Shown piece after piece: positions 21,356 to 29,638 of a DNA stretch of 36,175 nt. Position numbers and translations under genes: made by a program. Source of the DNA: a virus; IMG/VR virus record IMGVR_UViG_3300023179_000279, positions 1 to 36,175 of that record. One strand, 5' to 3'. Below the pieces are notes generated by a model, which was given only the letters and a program-made list of their open reading frames with translations, was not told the DNA's origin and made no database searches. How positions within the stretch are numbered: the first letter of the stretch is position 1; every line of letters begins with the position of its first letter.

Positions 21356-21985
21356 TTATTTGATATATTTTATACCTATTCCCATTCCATTATTATTAAA
21401 ACATATTTCTTCATCTAAAACTACATTTGAGTCTTTAATAGCTTGATAAACATCACTTTCTATAGGTCTAATATCATGAAATATTAATATGTCTTTAGAT
21501 AATGGAGCAAAGTTTTTAATGTCAGATATAACAGATGAATAATGATGATCAGCATCTATATACACTATATTATAATCTTTTCCATTAGTTAAAACTTTAT
21601 TGAGTGCTTGTTCTGAAAGAGAATTTTCGTCTATTAATACTGTTTCTAATCCTAAAGACTCTATATGTCTTAAACTATGAAAAATAGATTGATTATTTGA
21701 ATCATGTTCTAACATAGTTACTGTTATATATTTCCCTTTAATATTATTTAAATTACAAAACTCGGCAAATGCTATACCCCATAGTCCTTTCCATGCTCCT
21801 ATTTCTAAGAAAGTTAATTGGTCACTAGGATTTTTAGAATAATAATTTGAAATTGAATCCCAAGCTGAAAAAAATTCAAATTGTTTTTGGGACCCTTCAA
21901 AAGATACTTCTCCTCCGTCTATATATAAAATTGGAGAATGAATTTTGGAATACGAATCAATGATTTTATTTCTTAAAGTGCTCAT
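21356..21985 (-). CDS. Class I SAM methyltransferase (Methyltransf_24-like)
   Basis: Motifs are TFLEIGAWKGLWGIAFAEF (motif I, about 58-76), an acidic strand VTMLEHDSNN, and YIDADHHYSSVISDIKNF with LIFHDI, as in CmcI and Methyltransf_24-type enzymes. These methylate small molecules or sugars. With the FkbM enzyme it is the second methyltransferase of the island. The ATG overlaps the upstream stop by ATGA (21982-21985). Confidence 0.8.
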   Translation of the reverse strand: MSTLRNKIIDSYSKIHSPILYIDGGEVSFEGSQKQFEFFSAWDSISNYYSKNPSDQLTFLEIGAWKGLWGIAFAEFCNLNNIKGKYITVTMLEHDSNNQSIFHSLRHIESLGLETVLIDENSLSEQALNKVLTNGKDYNIVYIDADHHYSSVISDIKNFAPLSKDILIFHDIRPIESDVYQAIKDSNVVLDEEICFNNNGMGIGIKYIK

Positions 21986-22845
21986 AAATTGTTTAATTTA
22001 ATTATTTCATTTAAAATATTTTCTAATCGTTTATAAAAACATCCATTTTCTAAAGCTAAAGAATAATTATTTTCTATGTATGGTAATCTTTTATAATAAT
22101 CTTCTGGGGTTAAATTGTTAATTACTTCTATAGCGTGTTGTTTATTTTCAATGAATATAATTCCTCGCTCATCCCAAAACTCACCTAGATTAGGACAACC
22201 CCAATATATAGGAATTGTTTTAGTATAAAAACAATCCTGTACTTTTTCAGTGTAATAATTATTATGTTTAGTATTTTCTATACAAACATGAAACATAGAA
22301 TTTCTGTTCCATATTTGTTTTTTTCCTTCTCCCCAGATAGAATTTCCATTTATATCATCTCCAGGTCGACTCATATTTTCCCAATTAAAATCATCTAATA
22401 CAGGCCAAAAAATATGAGGAATAGTAATGTTATTTTGTGAGTCAAATAAATTATGTCTAAGATTATGTCCTTCAGTTTTGTTTAAAATGCCTCTTAAAAA
22501 AGATACTTCAAATTTTCTTTCAGGATTTATTTGAAAAGATTTTATATAATCATCATCTAACTTTTTTTCAGCTGGAGGGAGTAGGATACTATTTTTAGTA
22601 TTATTTAATATTAATTCATCCCATGTTAATATTAATGAAAACGCACTACTATTTTGAAACGCGTAAGTGTGATGCCCAAAATATTCATTAGGTTCATTTA
22701 TAATTAAAATATTAATTGGATTAATACTTAATTCTTCAATTGAAGGTATATAATCATTAAATATAGTAATAGGTTTGTTTTCAAATAAATCTGAGATTAA
22801 TGTTTTATATTTGGCCTCAGGAAGAAATCTTGTAAATACTCTCAT
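21982..22845 (-). CDS. GT10-like (alpha-1,3-fucosyltransferase-type) glycosyltransferase
   Basis: The hallmark C-terminal donor-binding motif is present: FHVCIENTKHNNYYTEKVQD followed by CFYTKTIPIYWGCPNLGEFW (about 184-224). It matches the GT10 pattern in which an EN residue pair, YxTEKxxD and TIPIYWG contact GDP-fucose. The N-terminal half is a variable acceptor domain with FHH-like residues. The GDP-fucose donor is inferred from the family. It overlaps both neighbours by ATGA. Confidence 0.85.
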   Translation of the reverse strand: MRVFTRFLPEAKYKTLISDLFENKPITIFNDYIPSIEELSINPINILIINEPNEYFGHHTYAFQNSSAFSLILTWDELILNNTKNSILLPPAEKKLDDDYIKSFQINPERKFEVSFLRGILNKTEGHNLRHNLFDSQNNITIPHIFWPVLDDFNWENMSRPGDDINGNSIWGEGKKQIWNRNSMFHVCIENTKHNNYYTEKVQDCFYTKTIPIYWGCPNLGEFWDERGIIFIENKQHAIEVINNLTPEDYYKRLPYIENNYSLALENGCFYKRLENILNEIIKLNNL

Positions 22846-23705
22846 TTTTTGGTATAGTTATTTCGTTTTATCATTCCCCATTCATCAAATTCAGGTGCTT
22901 TACCCCATTTACTTAACCATTTTTGGATGTTTTTTTGTTCTGCTTCTTGTTGTCTTTGTGATGTTTGACCATTATTTTCTTCTAGACGGTGAGATCCTCG
23001 AGCACCAAAATGCCATACTAATGAGTTGCTAGTTAATATAAACCTATAACCTTCAATTAGCATTCGTAAAAAGAGATCCATATCATCATATGACGCAGGT
23101 GCAAATAATGGGTCATTACCTCCTATATAGTCCCAATCTACTTTGCGGATTAGTCCTGATACACCTTCTCCTTTTGGTATTTCAATATCTGGGTTCATTT
23201 GTTTAAAATCACTAGCCCATTCTTCAAATGCTTGTTGATCAAAGTCATTATGATATGCTCCAAAGTAATCTGGTGGTACTATAAGTGTTCCTGGACGTGA
23301 TGAAGGATTATTAAACATATTTGGTTCTACACGATGAGAACTTATCCAAAGTTTTTCATTAGGATATTTTTCAAACAACTTTAAAGCCTCTACATCCCAA
23401 TCTTTAGTGACGTAGAAGTCGGAATGTAAGAACATTATATACTCTGTTTCTACGTGAGATGCACATACATTCATTCCTCCACCTATGCCACGAACCTCTA
23501 TAGTTTTAGGCTCCACTAATAGTGTTAAACCGTACCTATCTCTATTCTCAAACAACCACTCATTAGTACCATCTGTACAATTCTCAGCGTGGATAATAAA
23601 CGGAGCATCCTTGAAGTGACTATTCCTTCTTACAGAATCTATAGCTATTTTAAGATAAGGAAGGTTGTTGTAGGTTGATATGCAAAACGTTATTAAATTA
23701 CTCAT
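22842..23705 (-). CDS. Glycosyltransferase family 2
   Basis: The start is LITFCISTYNNLPYLKIAID, with HAENCTDGTNEW (about 39-50) in place of the usual DDGSxD, a DxD-like LHSDFYVTKDW, and the YDDMDLFLRM acceptor region. The C-terminus contains many Gln/Glu residues and FDEWGMIKRN. It resembles the 376-residue transferase at 16209-17339 in motif order, so the two may be paralogues. Confidence 0.84.
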   Translation of the reverse strand: MSNLITFCISTYNNLPYLKIAIDSVRRNSHFKDAPFIIHAENCTDGTNEWLFENRDRYGLTLLVEPKTIEVRGIGGGMNVCASHVETEYIMFLHSDFYVTKDWDVEALKLFEKYPNEKLWISSHRVEPNMFNNPSSRPGTLIVPPDYFGAYHNDFDQQAFEEWASDFKQMNPDIEIPKGEGVSGLIRKVDWDYIGGNDPLFAPASYDDMDLFLRMLIEGYRFILTSNSLVWHFGARGSHRLEENNGQTSQRQQEAEQKNIQKWLSKWGKAPEFDEWGMIKRNNYTKK

Positions 23706-24322
23706 AAAGTATTATAATAATTATTTTGTTTTTCTTGACGTTCTATTGTCTTAAAATGATATAAAGCATATTCTTCCATTTCAGGTAAATTAGCATATGT
23801 TTTATAACCATTTAACACTTCATGGAGTTTGTTTTCCCATTTAATATCAGGAGTATTTTTATATATTCTCCATTGATAATCAGGCCATTGTACCCAACCT
23901 TTTTCATTCTGCTGCCAACTCCACGCTTGTAAATGTTGAAGAGTAATACCTTCAACTATGTTTACTCTTGGTACTAAGATAATATCAGATTGATTATTCT
24001 CCAATATAATATGAAGATTTTCAATTAATATTTCATTAGGTAATTCATCTGCGTCAATCTGAAAGATATAATCACCAGAACACATTCTAGTTAATTCATT
24101 TTTCCAATCAGCAAAATGTCCTGAAAATTTACTTTCTTTTAAAGTAATCCAATCAGCGGATGAGTATCTGTATAGTTGGTCTAATAATTCTTGAGATGCT
24201 TTTGGTTTGTCTAACAAAACACAAATTTCATCTTCAGGACGTTTATATTGGCGAAGAAAAGGAACTAGACGTTTTATTTCGTCTAGTTCATTGCATACTG
24301 TGATCGCGTAAGATATAACCAT
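23702..24322 (-). CDS. Small glycosyltransferase family 2 (WaaE-like)
   Basis: The 206-residue protein starts VISYAITVCNELDEIKRL and contains CVLLDKP, KESKFSGHFADWKNELTRMC and FQIDADELPNE (DxD, about 92). The tail has QWRIYKNTPDIKWENKLHE. This is the layout of LPS-core type GT2 enzymes such as WaaE. The ATG lies 5 nt after the -10 box at 24328-24334, so it heads a transcript of up to ten island genes that is predicted to be leaderless. Confidence 0.84.
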   Translation of the reverse strand: MVISYAITVCNELDEIKRLVPFLRQYKRPEDEICVLLDKPKASQELLDQLYRYSSADWITLKESKFSGHFADWKNELTRMCSGDYIFQIDADELPNEILIENLHIILENNQSDIILVPRVNIVEGITLQHLQAWSWQQNEKGWVQWPDYQWRIYKNTPDIKWENKLHEVLNGYKTYANLPEMEEYALYHFKTIERQEKQNNYYNTL

Positions 24323-24327
24323 ATTTG

Positions 24328-24358
24328 TAATATAATAATATTTTCTAGAATTACAAGC
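24328..24358 (-). promoter_or_regulatory. Putative promoter GCTTGTA-N17-TATATTA
   Basis: GCTTGTA at 24358-24352, a 17-nt spacer and TATATTA at 24334-24328, then 5 nt to the ATG at 24322. The -35 box deviates from GGC, so it may be weaker. It lies in the only clear gap inside the island. Confidence 0.55.
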
Positions 24359-24363
24359 TTATT

Positions 24364-24822
24364 TTAAGGAAGTAAGCCAATATAACTTAAAGCTTCCATA
24401 AAATCTCTTTCTTCAAAATGTTGAAGTGTTTCCATATCCATTCTAAATTCATAAAATTTTCCTGGTTGTTTTGGAATTGGATATTTATGTTTTTCCTCTT
24501 CACTCACTGGGACTGCTTTTACCGCGGCCCATTTCCAATTATCAGCGTTAACTCCATTAGCAAACACCATACCTTGTTTAGGTTCATTGATAGTTTGAGG
24601 TAACCATATTAATTCAGTTTCTGGATCTTTCCAAGCTAAATCTTTATATAGTTCAGGTAATACTTCCATTTGTTCTTTATAAAAATCACTACCTTCAGTC
24701 ATTAAACTGTTAGTCCAAAACCCACAGGATAATGATGTATATATTGTAATTTCTGGTGAGACTTCTACTTGATACATCAAGTTCCCTCCAGTCTTAGGAC
24801 ATATAGATAAATTATCTTTCAT
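24364..24822 (-). CDS. Hypothetical protein, 152 aa
   Basis: I do not recognise this protein. It starts MKDNLSICPKTGGNLMYQVE, with a CPxTGG pattern as in small proteins of phages and bacteria, and is acidic with many Trp and Pro residues (WLPQTINEPKQGMVFANG). It has no signal peptide. It abuts the end of the broken endonuclease gene, with only the stop codon between them. The CPKTG motif could bind metal with a partner Cys, but I see only one further Cys (about 33). Confidence 0.68.
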   Translation of the reverse strand: MKDNLSICPKTGGNLMYQVEVSPEITIYTSLSCGFWTNSLMTEGSDFYKEQMEVLPELYKDLAWKDPETELIWLPQTINEPKQGMVFANGVNADNWKWAAVKAVPVSEEEKHKYPIPKQPGKFYEFRMDMETLQHFEERDFMEALSYIGLLP

Positions 24823-25509
24823 TTAATTAAATTTATATTTCCAAATATATCCAAAAGCTGATTTAGATATATTTGTTAGATTGTTTGTAATACTTCTTTT
24901 ATTAATTTGTAATTGTTCAGATGCTTTTTTTATAGAAGACCATTCTTTAATAAAATTACCTTCTAAATCGTATTGTAAAATAGGTTTTAATGTTTTACTA
25001 TTAGTATTGTGTATCCAATTTTTCCCTAAATTATGTTTACATTTTCCTTTAAGAGATTTACTTTGCTTTACTTTACTTTCTTCACTCCTAGGCCCTCTAT
25101 TTTTAAATCGTAGTTTTTGGGCTTCAGAAAATCCTTTAGGTTTTGGTTTTTTATTTTTTATTTTAGAAATACCTTTTTGTTTTTCTCCTCTTTTTTTATA
25201 AATAATTTGTTTTTCTTCTTCACTCTTATTTTGAAAAGGATTAGTACCTCGTTTTCTATTATCTTCTAAATTGTAAAACATTGGATCTTTTAAAGCATTA
25301 TATTTATTTATCTAATATGTTTCTTTCAATTCCATTTCATATATAGAAGAACAATATTCTAAAATTTCTTTTTTAAAATTTTCTTTACCGTATTTTTTAA
25401 TAGCCTTTAAAATTAAAGTCCCACTACCAATATATTTAGGATTATTATTACTATCCATTCCAATATATTTTTTTCCATTTATTAAATTTGTTGTTAGGTA
25501 AACTACCAT
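24823..25509 (-). pseudogene. GIY-YIG homing endonuclease gene interrupted by an in-frame amber codon
   Basis: The N-terminal part (ATG at 25509) reads VVYLTTNLINGKKYIGMDSN to MELKETY and then TAG at 25314-25312. The same frame continues after it (INKYNALKDPMFYNLEDNRK) through NUMOD3-like segments and a NUMOD1 module (KPILQYDLEGNFIKEWSSI) to TAA at 24823. In relatives the stop position is usually Trp, so TGG to TAG is one substitution. The full frame is 229 codons. The N-terminal peptide contains the YIG half only, so nuclease activity is unlikely unless the stop is suppressed. Confidence 0.82.
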
Positions 25510-25553
25510 TTTTGTTATAAATATGGCCTAAAGTTGGAAGTGAACTTTAATTT

Positions 25554-26864
25554 TTATCCAACATCTTCTTCTACTTTTTTAAGTTTAGGTAATTCGATTT
25601 TCTTTAATTGAGGTAATTTTAATTCTACTTCTTTAGGAAACTCAGGTACATATTGTGTAAGAATTGAATCAATTTTTTCTTTCATCTTTTCAAAACTAAA
25701 ATTATTTTTACTATATGAACCTTGCATTTTAGCTTTTTCAGTATAGTTTTTATAATTTTCAAACATATCTTTTAAATATGCTCCTGCTTGACCTGTGTCT
25801 ACTGAGAACCATTGTGATTCTTTTAATAACCATTGATTAGCAGCGCTTGGGTGAACCTGAGTCATAGTACCTGGGAGTAAAGTAGTCATATTTGATTTTA
25901 AGAAATCAATATGTCCACTCCATCCTGTTGTGATGATAGGTTTTTTAGTCAAACTAAATTCAAGTAATGGACGACCAAATCCTTCACCTTTAGTTAAACT
26001 TACCATTGCTTTTACTTTAGAGTGGTTATATAACTCGTTCATCTCAGAGTCACTAAATTCACCATGAAGTAAGTAAACGTTTGGTAAATCGTCTGAATTA
26101 ACTGTATTTTTAATAAAATCAATTCGTTTTAAAATTTCATCTCTGTCCATGTAAGAAGAACCTACTTGAGATGTTTTTAAAATAAGTGCGGGACGTTGTT
26201 TTTTGTTTTTAAACAATTCATAGAATGCTTTAACTAACAATCCAACATTTTTTCTATCCTCACCTACATCACCATTAATCCAGTGGCCTACAAACAGATA
26301 ACAAAATGATTCTTTAATATCATCTAAGTTAATATTTTTAACTTCACTCTTGTCAATTGGCTTATAAGTGTTAGTATCTGCTCCTTCAAACAATACTTCA
26401 ATTGATTTTTCAACTTTTACATTACCTACAACTTGATTAGTACGTTGATCTACTTTTTGAGCTATAGTACTAAGTAATACATTTTTAGAATGTTCAGATG
26501 AAGTTAAAACTAAATCCATTCTGTTATTACCTTCAATCCAATCCGCAGGTGATAATGTTGTTTCAATACCTGCTGTTACTCCAATATTAAATTTACCTAT
26601 ACGTTGGAATTCACTTGGAATTGTAATTTGCATCCATATTTCAGGTTGTTTAGGTAGTTGTGGTGATGATAAAAAATGATCTTTTAGGAATGACCATTCG
26701 GGGTTGTCTTCTATAAATCCCCAAGGTGTGTTACCCCACATTTGAGAAGCAATTTTAACATCATACTTATCTAATTCAATAATTGCTTTGATTAGATCTC
26801 TAGAACGGGCTCCATATCCTGAGTAGGTGTCTACTGGAGCACTTATAATAAACATTGGTTTCAT
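25554..26864 (-). CDS. Glycosyltransferase, GT-B fold (GT4/GT1-like)
   Basis: The 436-residue protein starts MFIISAPVDTYSGYGARSRD, typical of the first Rossmann domain with a Gly-rich donor loop. The second domain has VSLTKGEGFGRPLLEFSLTK followed by KPIITTGWSGHIDFL (about 290-325), the GT4 signature with the catalytic-region Glu. About 25 C-terminal residues form a Lys/Leu/Pro-rich tail (LKLPQLKKIELPKLKKVEED) of unknown role. It follows the other GT4-like gene after 5 nt, and the two probably act in sequence. Confidence 0.84.
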   Translation of the reverse strand: MKPMFIISAPVDTYSGYGARSRDLIKAIIELDKYDVKIASQMWGNTPWGFIEDNPEWSFLKDHFLSSPQLPKQPEIWMQITIPSEFQRIGKFNIGVTAGIETTLSPADWIEGNNRMDLVLTSSEHSKNVLLSTIAQKVDQRTNQVVGNVKVEKSIEVLFEGADTNTYKPIDKSEVKNINLDDIKESFCYLFVGHWINGDVGEDRKNVGLLVKAFYELFKNKKQRPALILKTSQVGSSYMDRDEILKRIDFIKNTVNSDDLPNVYLLHGEFSDSEMNELYNHSKVKAMVSLTKGEGFGRPLLEFSLTKKPIITTGWSGHIDFLKSNMTTLLPGTMTQVHPSAANQWLLKESQWFSVDTGQAGAYLKDMFENYKNYTEKAKMQGSYSKNNFSFEKMKEKIDSILTQYVPEFPKEVELKLPQLKKIELPKLKKVEEDVG

Positions 26865-26869
26865 AACTA

Positions 26870-28306
26870 TTAATATACTAATTTATGTGGTACTACTTTT
26901 TTCTCTACTTGGTTCGCGTTTATTAGTTCATATTTTTCTCTTGGTTTCCAAGTATCAAATAAGTTATCTAATGTTTCAATAACACGCGCACCCATTTTAT
27001 CTCCAGTGAATCCTGCTTCATCACTTAAAGCCCATTCACGACCTTTTAATCCTCGTGATTTTCTTTCTTCTTTAGACAAAGCATAAACAGCTTTAATTTG
27101 TTCAGCTGCATCTTCAGCATTACATCTGTCATCCCAAATATAAGGCGTCATCGGTGAACCTTGAATTGAACGGTTAGTTGGATAGACTGGAAACGCCCAC
27201 TCACCGTGTTCTCTAACAGCACCTGTATGGTTTGAAGGAAAATCAGCACTAAAATCAATCCATTTACCATTTATAGAAAAACGCATTTGATCTTGCATTC
27301 CTCCAGTTACATTAGCAATAATCGGATTGCCCGCTAAAATTGCTTCAGTTAAACTTAATCCCCAACCTTCATTATTAGTTAATAGAATCTGACAGTCAGT
27401 ACTATTATAAAGCATATTCATTCCTGCTGGGTCTAATATTTTGTCTGAAAAAATAATATTGTATTTTTCATCATTACCAAATAACATTTCTTTAACTGCT
27501 GCTAAGTCAGTTCCATTATCATCTACTACTTGAGTATGTAAAACAAAAGCACAACGTTTAGCTTGTTCTTCAGTTAATGAATCAATGAAGATTTTATAAG
27601 CAAATAAAGCATCTGGAATTTGTTTACGACGAATATTTCTTGAGTTAAAGAATAAAGCGAAATCAATTTCTTTGTTTCCAAATAATTGTTTCTTAAAATT
27701 AACTAACTCAGGTGTAGTAGGATCAAGTGGTTTGAAAATATCTTGATTTAAACCGTGAGGTATATATTCTATAATTTTATTTTTAGCTTTATTACCTAAT
27801 ACTAATTCATTAATATTTTTGGTTTGTTTCGAAATAGCTAATAATGCATCACATGATTCATAATAAGCTCTATTATACATTGGTGCTGGGTAGTCGTCCC
27901 AAATGTTTAAGTATATAATAGGTATTTTCTTTCTAACTTCATTTTCAATCTGAAATAACCAAGTGAAATATCTTGGATCAGTGATCAAAAATATAGCATC
28001 CGGTTTTTCCATGCTAATTAATTGTCTAACTAAGCGAGCATCCCCATAACCGTGAGTTGGGTACAAAGTAACTGAGCTGTCAGTTAAACCAGTATTATTA
28101 TTAGTATCCGCGCTTAAATCTAAGCGTTTACCTTGTTCTGGATGGTTAATGGCTCCACCTATATTGACCCAGTTAAAATGTTGAGCGGTATTAAGAACTA
28201 ATTCACGAGCAATAGTAGCTACTCCTGAGTGTACTCTTATATCGTCACAGATAAGAAGGATGCGGCGTCTTTGATTTTGAGGTAAATATGCAAAACTTGA
28301 ATTCAT
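26870..28306 (-). CDS. Glycosyltransferase, GT-B fold (GT4-like), 478 aa
   Basis: The start, RRILLICDDIRVHSGVATIA, is a classic GT-B N-terminal strand and Gly loop. The second domain has ILLTNNEGWGLSLTEAILAG followed by NPIIANVTGGMQDQM (about 300-335). A charged tail follows. It is the first gene of the glycosylation island in transcription order and lies 8 nt after the ribbon-helix-helix gene. Acceptor unknown. Confidence 0.86.
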   Translation of the reverse strand: MNSSFAYLPQNQRRRILLICDDIRVHSGVATIARELVLNTAQHFNWVNIGGAINHPEQGKRLDLSADTNNNTGLTDSSVTLYPTHGYGDARLVRQLISMEKPDAIFLITDPRYFTWLFQIENEVRKKIPIIYLNIWDDYPAPMYNRAYYESCDALLAISKQTKNINELVLGNKAKNKIIEYIPHGLNQDIFKPLDPTTPELVNFKKQLFGNKEIDFALFFNSRNIRRKQIPDALFAYKIFIDSLTEEQAKRCAFVLHTQVVDDNGTDLAAVKEMLFGNDEKYNIIFSDKILDPAGMNMLYNSTDCQILLTNNEGWGLSLTEAILAGNPIIANVTGGMQDQMRFSINGKWIDFSADFPSNHTGAVREHGEWAFPVYPTNRSIQGSPMTPYIWDDRCNAEDAAEQIKAVYALSKEERKSRGLKGREWALSDEAGFTGDKMGARVIETLDNLFDTWKPREKYELINANQVEKKVVPHKLVY

Positions 28307-28313
28307 AAAACTT

Positions 28314-28496
28314 TTATCTATCTAATTTATTGTGATTGTGAATTGACTTTCTGAAATTATCGTCTGTAAGATATAAATGAATTGCCCGTTCGGCAAGCTT
28401 TTGTAAAGAAAATTTATGTTTGACACAACTTACTTTAAAATCTTCCCATAATGATTCATCTATCTTAAGAGATGTTGTATGTTGAGTATTTTTCAT
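28314..28496 (-). CDS. Ribbon-helix-helix DNA-binding protein
   Basis: The 60-residue protein has the ribbon strand TTSLKIDESLWEDFKVSCVK followed by a second helix (SLQKLAERAIHLYL), matching the Arc/MetJ/CopG fold. Residues on the strand contact DNA in that family. As the gene before the glycosylation island, it is a candidate regulator of that transcript or of the replication genes, but the operator is not visible. Confidence 0.8.
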   Translation of the reverse strand: MKNTQHTTSLKIDESLWEDFKVSCVKHKFSLQKLAERAIHLYLTDDNFRKSIHNHNKLDR

Positions 28497-28526
28497 ATAA
28501 CTGTATTTGTATATAAATATATAAGA

Positions 28527-29453
28527 TTATTTTAAACAATGAGAAGTATTATTAAAAGGGCAATATTTGCAATTATCACTTGGTTTTATAGGATAAGTAG
28601 TATCTTTATAAGTACCATCTAAATTAAAACTATGCTCAATAAATTCATTTAAAGCAGTTAATGCTTTCTTCATTTTGATTTTACCACTTGGAGGAGCAAA
28701 CTCTTGAATACGACTTTGAGGATAATCACTTTCTTCCCATATTTTTCTTTTCAATATAAAAAATTCAACTTCAATATTGTCTTCTGGGATATTAAATTGT
28801 TTACTAAAGAAATTCTTGTAAAGTATTAATTGAAATTGTTTACTTTCATCTTTTTTAGTCTTATCATTCCATCCCCTAGTAGACGTTTTAAAGTCGATTA
28901 TCTTAAATGTATCTGTATTTTCATTATATAATACTAAGTCAAGATAGCCCTTGTATATAACGTTTGGTAACTTAGCATCTGGGTGTACTACAACTGGTAG
29001 TTCACATTTAACTAAATGCCAACCACGTTTACTAAAGTATTGTCCTCGTTTCTTTTTAAAGAAATTTAATATTTCAATACCATCATCAAAAAACTCTCTC
29101 ATTTCAACTGAAGAACTAAAATGGGTATTGTTATTTGCTTTGTATTCTTTTAGATATATTTCACGAAACTTGTCCTCAAAGAATGTTTCAATGTCAAATC
29201 TATCAGCAGCAGCGGCACTTTGTTCATACATTATAGTAATATAATGTTGAAGCGCCTCATGCATTGCTGTACCAAATACAGTATGGATAGTTGAACTATA
29301 TTGTTGTAGACCATCCTTATATAACAATTCCCATTTGTGAGGACATTCTTTAAATATCGAGAATTGACTATATGAGATAGTCTTTTGATACGCGTAATTT
29401 ACTTCTTGTGGAGTAAAACTTTTTATTTTCTTAACTATTGCTGGTATCTTCAC
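28527..29453 (-). CDS. PD-(D/E)XK nuclease with a predicted Fe-S cluster, Cas4/RecB-like
   Basis: The 308-residue protein has GTAMHEALQHY (about 61-71), then YKGYLDLVLY (Asp172) and FKIIDFKTS (Asp187, Lys189), the PD-(D/E)XK core, and QFQLILYKNFF. Cys37 plus CKYCPFNNTSHC at the end gives the one-plus-three Cys pattern of Cas4/AddB-type Fe-S clusters. Such phage enzymes resect DNA ends in recombination and replication. No helicase is adjacent. The start is a GTG at 29453, and the frame has no earlier ATG. It overlaps the MazG-like gene by 23 nt. Confidence 0.86.
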   Translation of the reverse strand: MKIPAIVKKIKSFTPQEVNYAYQKTISYSQFSIFKECPHKWELLYKDGLQQYSSTIHTVFGTAMHEALQHYITIMYEQSAAAADRFDIETFFEDKFREIYLKEYKANNNTHFSSSVEMREFFDDGIEILNFFKKKRGQYFSKRGWHLVKCELPVVVHPDAKLPNVIYKGYLDLVLYNENTDTFKIIDFKTSTRGWNDKTKKDESKQFQLILYKNFFSKQFNIPEDNIEVEFFILKRKIWEESDYPQSRIQEFAPPSGKIKMKKALTALNEFIEHSFNLDGTYKDTTYPIKPSDNCKYCPFNNTSHCLK

Positions 29454-29634
29454 CTTTAATAATTTTAATAGCTTTTTCTAAGTATAAAGTCATATCCATA
29501 GCTTCCTCTTTAGCATGCTGTAGATAATCAAGTAAAGATAAGTCTGTTCTATCTAGATCAGTACCGTATTTTTCTTTACCTTTAATGCTTCGTTCTTCGA
29601 ATTGTTTTATAATTGATCTTACAATACTGTCCAT
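29431..29634 (-). CDS. MazG-like (all-alpha NTP pyrophosphohydrolase) small protein
   Basis: The 67-residue protein is helical with KEKYGTDLDR and the metal-binding-like KEEAMDMTLYLEKAI (ExxD pattern). It resembles the core helices of MazG-type nucleotide pyrophosphohydrolases but is shorter than most (about 90-110), so activity is uncertain. Such enzymes clean the dNTP pool, which would fit beside replisome genes. Confidence 0.55.
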   Translation of the reverse strand: MDSIVRSIIKQFEERSIKGKEKYGTDLDRTDLSLLDYLQHAKEEAMDMTLYLEKAIKIIKGEDTSNS

Positions 29635-29638
29635 TATT

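Noticed and set aside
25312-25314. TAG read as an amino acid (stop codon reassignment, as in some Bacteroidetes phages)
   Set aside because: Genes at 9203-9409 and 10784-10927 end properly in TAG, with promoters or coupled genes directly behind, and the expected residue in the endonuclease is Trp (one base from TAG). No other frame here needs TAG as sense.
28497-28526. Promoter of the common motif ahead of the ribbon-helix-helix gene
   Set aside because: A GTTTAAA and a TATATTT are present, but the spacing is about 8 nt instead of 17-18, so it does not fit the set.
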